Positions 59,163 to 64,000 of a DNA stretch of 64,000 bases are shown here, piece by piece. The DNA comes from Adineta ricciae (taxonomy: Eukaryota > Rotifera > Eurotatoria > Adinetida > Adinetidae): positions 248,001 to 312,000 of the forward strand of contig CAJNOJ010000026.1 in the NCBI GenBank assembly GCA_905250025.1, given 5' to 3'. The first letter of the stretch is position 1, and each line of letters starts with the position of its first letter. The notes beneath the pieces were generated by a model, which was given only the letters and a program-made list of their open reading frames with translations, was not told the DNA's origin and did no database searches. Position numbers and translations under genes: made by a program.

Positions 59163-60247
59163 TCACTCATCATACGGTGTCATTTGAACAATCTCATAAA
59201 CATCATTATCCACATGAAAACGCAATTTTGATTTTTCCGATTGCAATCCACAGCAGAAGCAACAGCTCAGTATTGTGGTGAATAAAGTTGCACCAACAGC
59301 TGCAATGATTAACCAAAAGGGTAAGCCGAACCGTTCAACTTGAATTAACCAGGGATTCAAGGAACGAATCAAGGCGTCATCTTTAAATTCATATGTATAA
59401 TCAGGTCGATAAAACCGTTCGTGTACCCATTCATATAGAAAGATACCCAAAGCTCCTGTGCCACTTAAAAACGATGCTAATGACATGAAACTAACAAATG
59501 CAAATGGGATTGAATAAAACCGCTCGACACAACTTATACAGAATAGAATTAATAAAGCCAGAAATGTTAATAATGGTGCAGCAAGGAAGAGAAGAAACAT
59601 GACAAAATATCGAATACGTTTTGTATAATAATGAGATCCTTGTGGAGATGTTTCATACGATGACAAATAACTTTGTAATTCGTGATTGCCAAGCCAAGTT
59701 GATTGCCACATACAATTTCCTTGCGGCCAATAGTAACGTGTTTGATTGTACGGTCGATTACAATCCTTCTCGTCATAATATGACGGACAATCAGGTATAT
59801 TATTACATCGCACCATCTAAACAAAGTAATAGATTGCATTCAAGGACAAGGAATAACGAAGGACCTTACACAGCAATCAGTACCAGGGCATTGGTTTTTC
59901 GGATCATGACATCGTTGACAGGTTAATGTTGAATTTGTTCGAAATTGTTGTTCAGATGCTGTCGGAGCTAGTTTAGGTGTTAAGAGATTGATCCATCGAA
60001 AATCTAGACAGTAGCCGAATAAACCGTAGTAAGAGCGAAATACATAACGAGTTGGTTTCATTTGCAATGGCAGTCTATTTGGAACGTCATTTGATTGTAC
60101 ACGTTGTCGTTCTTGCAACAGACTATGTTGATCAATTAAATCTTCATCTAGATAACTCCAACGCGTATTTAAAAACGCATAAAAATAAAGACCAATTGAC
60201 GTCAGCATCGGCAGAACAATAAGCGTAACTAATACACTAATCTTCAT
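59163..60247 (-). CDS. Four-pass membrane protein with LDLa-like extracellular module
   Basis: Two exons (59870-60247, 59163-59816) give 343 residues. TM1 is at the start (VLVTLIVLPMLTSIGLYFYA), as in claudin-like proteins. The large first extracellular loop ends in a Cys-rich stretch with NQCPGTDCC and VRCNNIPDCPSYYDEKDC, whose spacing and final acidic D-E-x-D-C fit an LDL-receptor class A module. Then come TM2 (FVMFLLFLAAPLLTFLALLI), TM3 (FAFVSFMSLASFLSGTGALG), a second loop with WVHERFYRPDYTYEF, and TM4 (WLIIAAVGATLFTTILSCCF) followed by cytosolic cysteines. The start is the ATG at 60247 (MKISVLVTL). Topology suggests a junction- or tetraspan-type surface protein; I know no named orthologue. 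The block 1 copy is a broken fragment. Confidence 0.75.
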
Positions 60248-62571
60248 CTTTGATCTATTGTGCTTTGAGTTTTCTTTTCTTCTTTCAAGTTAAGAATCTA
60301 CAAGAGTCGAAGATAAAATAGTTCGATCAGATCAAAAGTATGACAAATAAAACAAGGATACGGTCGATTAGCAATCGATGGAGGAGAGGAAACACTCAAA
60401 AAAAAAAGAACACACGAGAAAGAAAGCAAGAAGAAATCAAACTAACAAATACTAACAGCATACGTGAACATAATGATGATTACTCATGCTGCTACTCAGT
60501 ATGCCGAGTCAATACACCACCCGTCTGACTACCTCTTTACTTCAGATTCTGACATATCATCGTTTTGCGTATGCGGTTTACATTCTTCTTCTCTTCTTCA
60601 TCATCATAGAAAATTTTTTCTTCTACTTACTGTTACACGTTAACCTTTCTCTTTTTCCCTTCTCTTCTCTCTTTCTCTTCCCTCGACTCTTATCCTCTAA
60701 AATATAATCAACGAACGATTTTTTTTTCGTACAAATGCGACAAATACACATAGATACACGTACATTAAGCGAACAAAAAGAATCGAGAGGCATCAGCATT
60801 TGAAACAATCTGCTATGCTTCTCCTTCTCGTTCAGTCAAGCACTTAACAATAGGAAGACACATCTCGATCTATTCACAATACTAATAAATTGTATTATGC
60901 ACACATGCAGTCTCTCATGGACGTGCTTTGATCCTTACTACTCTAACTATCAGGCGTATACACACACACACACATCCAACTAAGTTGATTACGTATTCAT
61001 TGACACTAATGCCGACATGCATAAACACAATGAATGGTTCATCTAATTTATTTGTATACATCTCTAGACGAGAAAGAGAAGAGTTCTCTACTGAAAAGGT
61101 AATTTGATGCAAACGATCAAGAGAATAAGAAATGTGTGACTAAAGCGTATTAAGATAATGTACCAATCTAATGATTTATGATTGACAACTGATGAAATAC
61201 TTCTCTTGTCTAAACAAAACAAAGAACTGAGCAGGAAAAAGACAAACAAGTCTTCCGAAACAAAGATGTGTTAATTATTATTATCATATCGATGAAGGAC
61301 AAACGAAGCGATCTATGGACTTGATAGAAAGAGAAGGATCGTTGATAAAAGTGATAGCATAAAAATAAAAAACAACAAACTATATATTTACAGCCACAAA
61401 AGAAAACGTTTGAGGTAGAAAAAAGGGTAACCAGCTGCGGTAACGAATAAAGAATGGATGCGTATAGCACTGAAGGCAGACACAGACACAAAAAGAAAGA
61501 AACGGACACCGATCGTGTCTATGTCAATGAGAACAAAACACATACGACGATCGTTTATATTCGTCATAGTGCATGATTTTTTTCTCATTAACCAGCTTAA
61601 CTCATCTGATTGACTATCAGTCGCTCATGCCGTTGAAAACTAACGTTTGCCTATTCGCCTCAACACTTCTGATTAGGCACGAGTTGAAGGTTGTTATTTC
61701 GAGAAGATTTATGCTAACCTTGATCTTGTCATGCCATACATTGAGCATAATTCCATGATCGTTTACAAAGCAACAAGAATAACCGAGATAATGGCATCTT
61801 GAGTAACTCGAGAGCGTTATTTGTATACATTGAGTTGAAACAGAAAAAGGTTAAGTAAAAGAACAGATCCTTTCGAAAAAGTTCGGTTCAAGCATTTGTT
61901 TTATCTCAGATCATAAAGTTAACTTGTCAAGTTTGCTTACTCTGCTACCGAGATACACACTTGAATTAATGTTCGCAAGGCTAAACTAACTTGAGCAACT
62001 AAAATACTTCTGCATTTCAATTGAAAGCTGAGCTCTGAATGGACGCTGCGTCCTTCGAACCGTCGTATTTATATATACATTCATCAAAATAGGACGAAGC
62101 ATAGCTTACCTTGATTTTTTCCATATGTGTTTATGATGAAATCAATTTCCTTCGAAGAATAAATATTTGAAGGATAAAAAAGAAAAGAAACCGTCTTTCA
62201 ATGAACTTCAAGCTCTTCAAATAATTACTACTGAAGAGATGTATTTCATGTTGCTTCTCGATTGTCTTAACAGCCTCGACGTCATGTTTTATTGAAGTGC
62301 ATACATTGCTTCTATCGAAACAACTACGACGAGTTGTAAAACAAAGTTTTCGAAAGGATTTATCTCGAAGTTTATAAAATGTGTATTCGACGCGAAAGAT
62401 TACTGACGTTGACTAGCGCCGTCTATTGATTTCTTCGTCGATTTGAACAGTACAATACCTCTTGAAAGCAAAGAATAAAGAAGAAAAAAAAAGAGAAAAT
62501 TGATCGATCGATCATTTCTCGTTCTGCGATTCTGGAGTCATTTTGCAAATATTCGCTTACATTCAGATCAA
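60248..62571. other. 2.3-kb gene-poor stretch
   Basis: Between the divergent LDLa/four-pass gene and the HSBP1-like gene. AT-rich, with a (CA)n tract at about 60958-60974, a pyrimidine-rich piece near 60640-60700 and gatcgatcgatc at about 62503-62514. No protein-like frame, RNA gene or transposon recognised. Confidence 0.5.
60958..60974. repeat. (CA)n microsatellite
   Basis: About eight CA units in intergenic DNA. Confidence 0.85.
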
Positions 62572-62945
62572 ATGGCCGACACACGAACATTTTCATCATC
62601 TTCTTCAACTACAACAACAACAACTAACGTGAATAATTCAGTACCTACTATATCATCGCCATCGTCGGATGCTGACAATATCAATGGTTTAACGACATAT
62701 GTAAGCAACAATCGGTACTTTGGCTTCAGAAAAACAAGTGACTTGTTTAGGTGAATACGATATTCCATCAGATGGAAGAAAAGTTCATGGCAGCTAGTGA
62801 TCAAATGATGAATCGAATGAATGAGTTAGGCAAAAAGATCGACTCACTGGAAACTAATCTTGGTGATATCATATCCCATTTGCCGACCGAAGAATCATCG
62901 ACACAGACCAACTCCAGTAAACAACAAAATAAATCGGAAAAATGA
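62572..62945 (+). CDS. HSBP1: Heat shock factor-binding protein 1-like
   Basis: Small coiled-coil protein; its relatives bind the trimerisation region of HSF1 and dampen the heat-shock response, and also take part in WASH-complex assembly. Two exons (62572-62700, 62751-62945) give 107 residues. The family core is at residues 44-85: VNTIFHQMEEKFMAASDQMM then NRMNELGKKIDSLETNLGDI, with heptad hydrophobics as in HSBP1. The first 43 residues are a Ser/Thr/Asn-rich low-complexity extension that is absent from the compact vertebrate protein (about 76 residues), and the tail is Gln/Ser-rich. The exon junction falls exactly at the start of the conserved core. Start: ATG of MADTRTFSS. A poly(A) signal candidate is at 63158. 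Confidence 0.85.
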
Positions 62946-63677
62946 GAGACATTCTTGTTAGGTTTCTCACATTAATCTTTAGATTTAGATAAAAACGTGT
63001 TTGGTTGTCCATATATCATCTTGATTATTGTTTACTTTTTCCGAGATTGATGTTGTGCTCGGTTTTCATACATATGGAGGAGACTCGAACAAAATCCATT
63101 TCGTCTATCTTTATAGTACTTTGAATGTACTTCTTATCGATGATAATAATAATCATAAATAAAGAGAATTTACATCGGAAACTGAATCACTAGAGAACCA
63201 TTATGTAGAAAATATTTTCGAGTGGATTTCATGATAGATCATCGAAATCAACTCAAATTCGATGTGTACAATGTTCTCGTGATGAAATATGATGCTAATT
63301 GTAATGTGTCATCAAAGGCGGCGATTGATGGACACATGAAGTGCATATTTTTTTTCTCAGATTACTGACAGTGACAGATATGGTTATGTCTAGGAAAGTT
63401 TACTTAACGAAAAAAGTTCGACTTTCCGACGATAAGTATCTCGAATCATACTGTGACGAATCTGTCATGTAGATATTTGATTTAAAGATCGATGCTCTCT
63501 TGTTAAAAAAGATACTACTTGTAAGATACCAGCGCCATCTATATTTGACAAAGATTATTTTAGAGACGTTGAAAATCGCGCATGAAATACTTTCAATTGG
63601 ACAGGACGGCAGCGAAAACCCTTCTTCTTTATCTGGTATTCCTTGCTAATTGAATCAAGTTTTGGATTGACTTAATC
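62946..63677. other. Intergenic between HSBP1-like and PRMT1
   Basis: 732 bp, AT-rich, both genes on the plus strand. Contains AATAAA at 63158-63163. No gene seen. Confidence 0.55.
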
Positions 63678-64000
63678 ATGAGTAGAACAACTTCAGACGC
63701 AACAACTAAAAAAGCAGCTTCATTTGAGCCACACGAACAATCAATGGATACAGATATGCAAGTATGTTCCAACCATGTGACCGAAGATAATGTATACAGT
63801 TTCATGTGTATAGAATGGTTCTGTTGATTTGGACAAAATGGCTCCTGAGGATATGACATCGAAAGAATACTATCTTGATTCGACCGCTCATTTCGCTGTT
63901 CATGAAGTACTAGTCATCCAATTAGGCTGGATAATAAGCTTTTCTTGTGATGATTTAGGAATTACTGAAGGATGAAATTCGCACGAAAACATTTCGTAAT
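63678..64000 (+). CDS. PRMT1: Protein arginine N-methyltransferase 1, 5' part
   Basis: Type I arginine methyltransferase (asymmetric dimethylarginine on histone H4R3 and RNA-binding proteins), nuclear and cytosolic. Three exons are visible: 63678-63761, 63814-63906 and 63959 to the window end. After a variable start (MSRTTSDATTKKAASFEP) comes the PRMT entry motif: PEDMTSKEYYLDSTAHFAVH then EELLKDEIRTKTFRN, matching the PRMT1 order of the double-tyrosine YY region, the H-E-E loop and the L-K-D-x-x-R-T helix. The SAM-binding domain lies beyond the window, so catalytic integrity cannot be judged. PRMT8 is PRMT1-like too, but PRMT1 is the simplest call. Confidence 0.88.

Larger units (their letters stand above)
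40171..59584. repeat. Block 2 of the ~19.4-kb direct segmental duplication
   Basis: Second copy of the block at 1-19422, same gene order and orientation: DOT1L, GLDC, SVOP-like, HP1, GDH-a, GDH-b, phosphatase, LDLa/four-pass protein. Unlike block 1 it continues without a gap into the 5' part of the LDLa/four-pass gene (to 60247). The left limit cannot be set, because block 1 reaches the window edge at the matching point. Sequence left of 40171 and right of 59584 has no second copy in this window. Confidence 0.97.

Noticed and set aside
1..64000. Transposons, CRISPR arrays, rRNA or tRNA genes
   Set aside because: No transposase or reverse transcriptase motif, no regularly spaced repeat array and no convincing tRNA cloverleaf were seen by eye; a tRNAscan-SE or RepeatMasker run would settle this.

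Overview
The window looks like nuclear DNA of a small metazoan, most likely a bdelloid rotifer of the Adineta type. Directly visible: AT-rich sequence, clearly animal gene families (DOT1L, GLDC, SVOP, HP1, GLUD, C/EBP, TRMT10C, HSBP1, PRMT1), GT-AG introns mostly 40-60 nt long, short intergenic spacing, and the same roughly 19.4-kb gene block present twice in direct orientation at a divergence of a few percent. The species assignment is inference from this style; no rRNA or marker gene is present.

Layout. Block 1 (1-19422) holds DOT1L (-), GLDC (-), an SVOP-like transporter (+), HP1 (-), two tandem glutamate dehydrogenases (+), a tyrosine/dual-specificity phosphatase (-) and the 3' end of an LDLa/four-pass membrane protein gene (-). 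It stops at a single N (19423), where the membrane-protein exon is abutted to the inside of an intron of an acyl-CoA synthetase gene. A spacer of about 20.7 kb follows, with no second copy in the window: truncated ACSL (-), C/EBP-like bZIP (-), a TMEM179-like protein (+), a FMRFamide-receptor-like GPCR (+), TRMT10C (-), a B-box-like/propeller protein (+) and an unresolved set of possible minus-strand exons. Block 2 (about 40171-59584) repeats block 1 gene for gene, and here the LDLa/four-pass gene is complete. It is followed by a gene-poor stretch, an HSBP1-like gene and the first exons of PRMT1, cut by the window end.

Functionally the block combines mitochondrial nitrogen/one-carbon metabolism (glycine cleavage P-protein and two GDHs) with chromatin regulators (H3K79 methyltransferase, HP1) and a transporter. 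I see no evidence that they form one pathway unit. Both block copies keep open frames with mostly silent differences, apart from the broken membrane-protein end beside the N.

The most interesting points are the repeated allele-like block and its N-marked chimeric end, independent gene conversion between the tandem GDH genes inside each block, the very tight GDH-GDH spacing with a splice-acceptor-like tract (a trans-splicing/operon candidate), and a 13-nt microexon in GLDC. No transposon, CRISPR array, rRNA or convincing tRNA was recognised. Exon limits were read by eye from GT/AG sites and reading-frame continuity; a few may be off by some bases.
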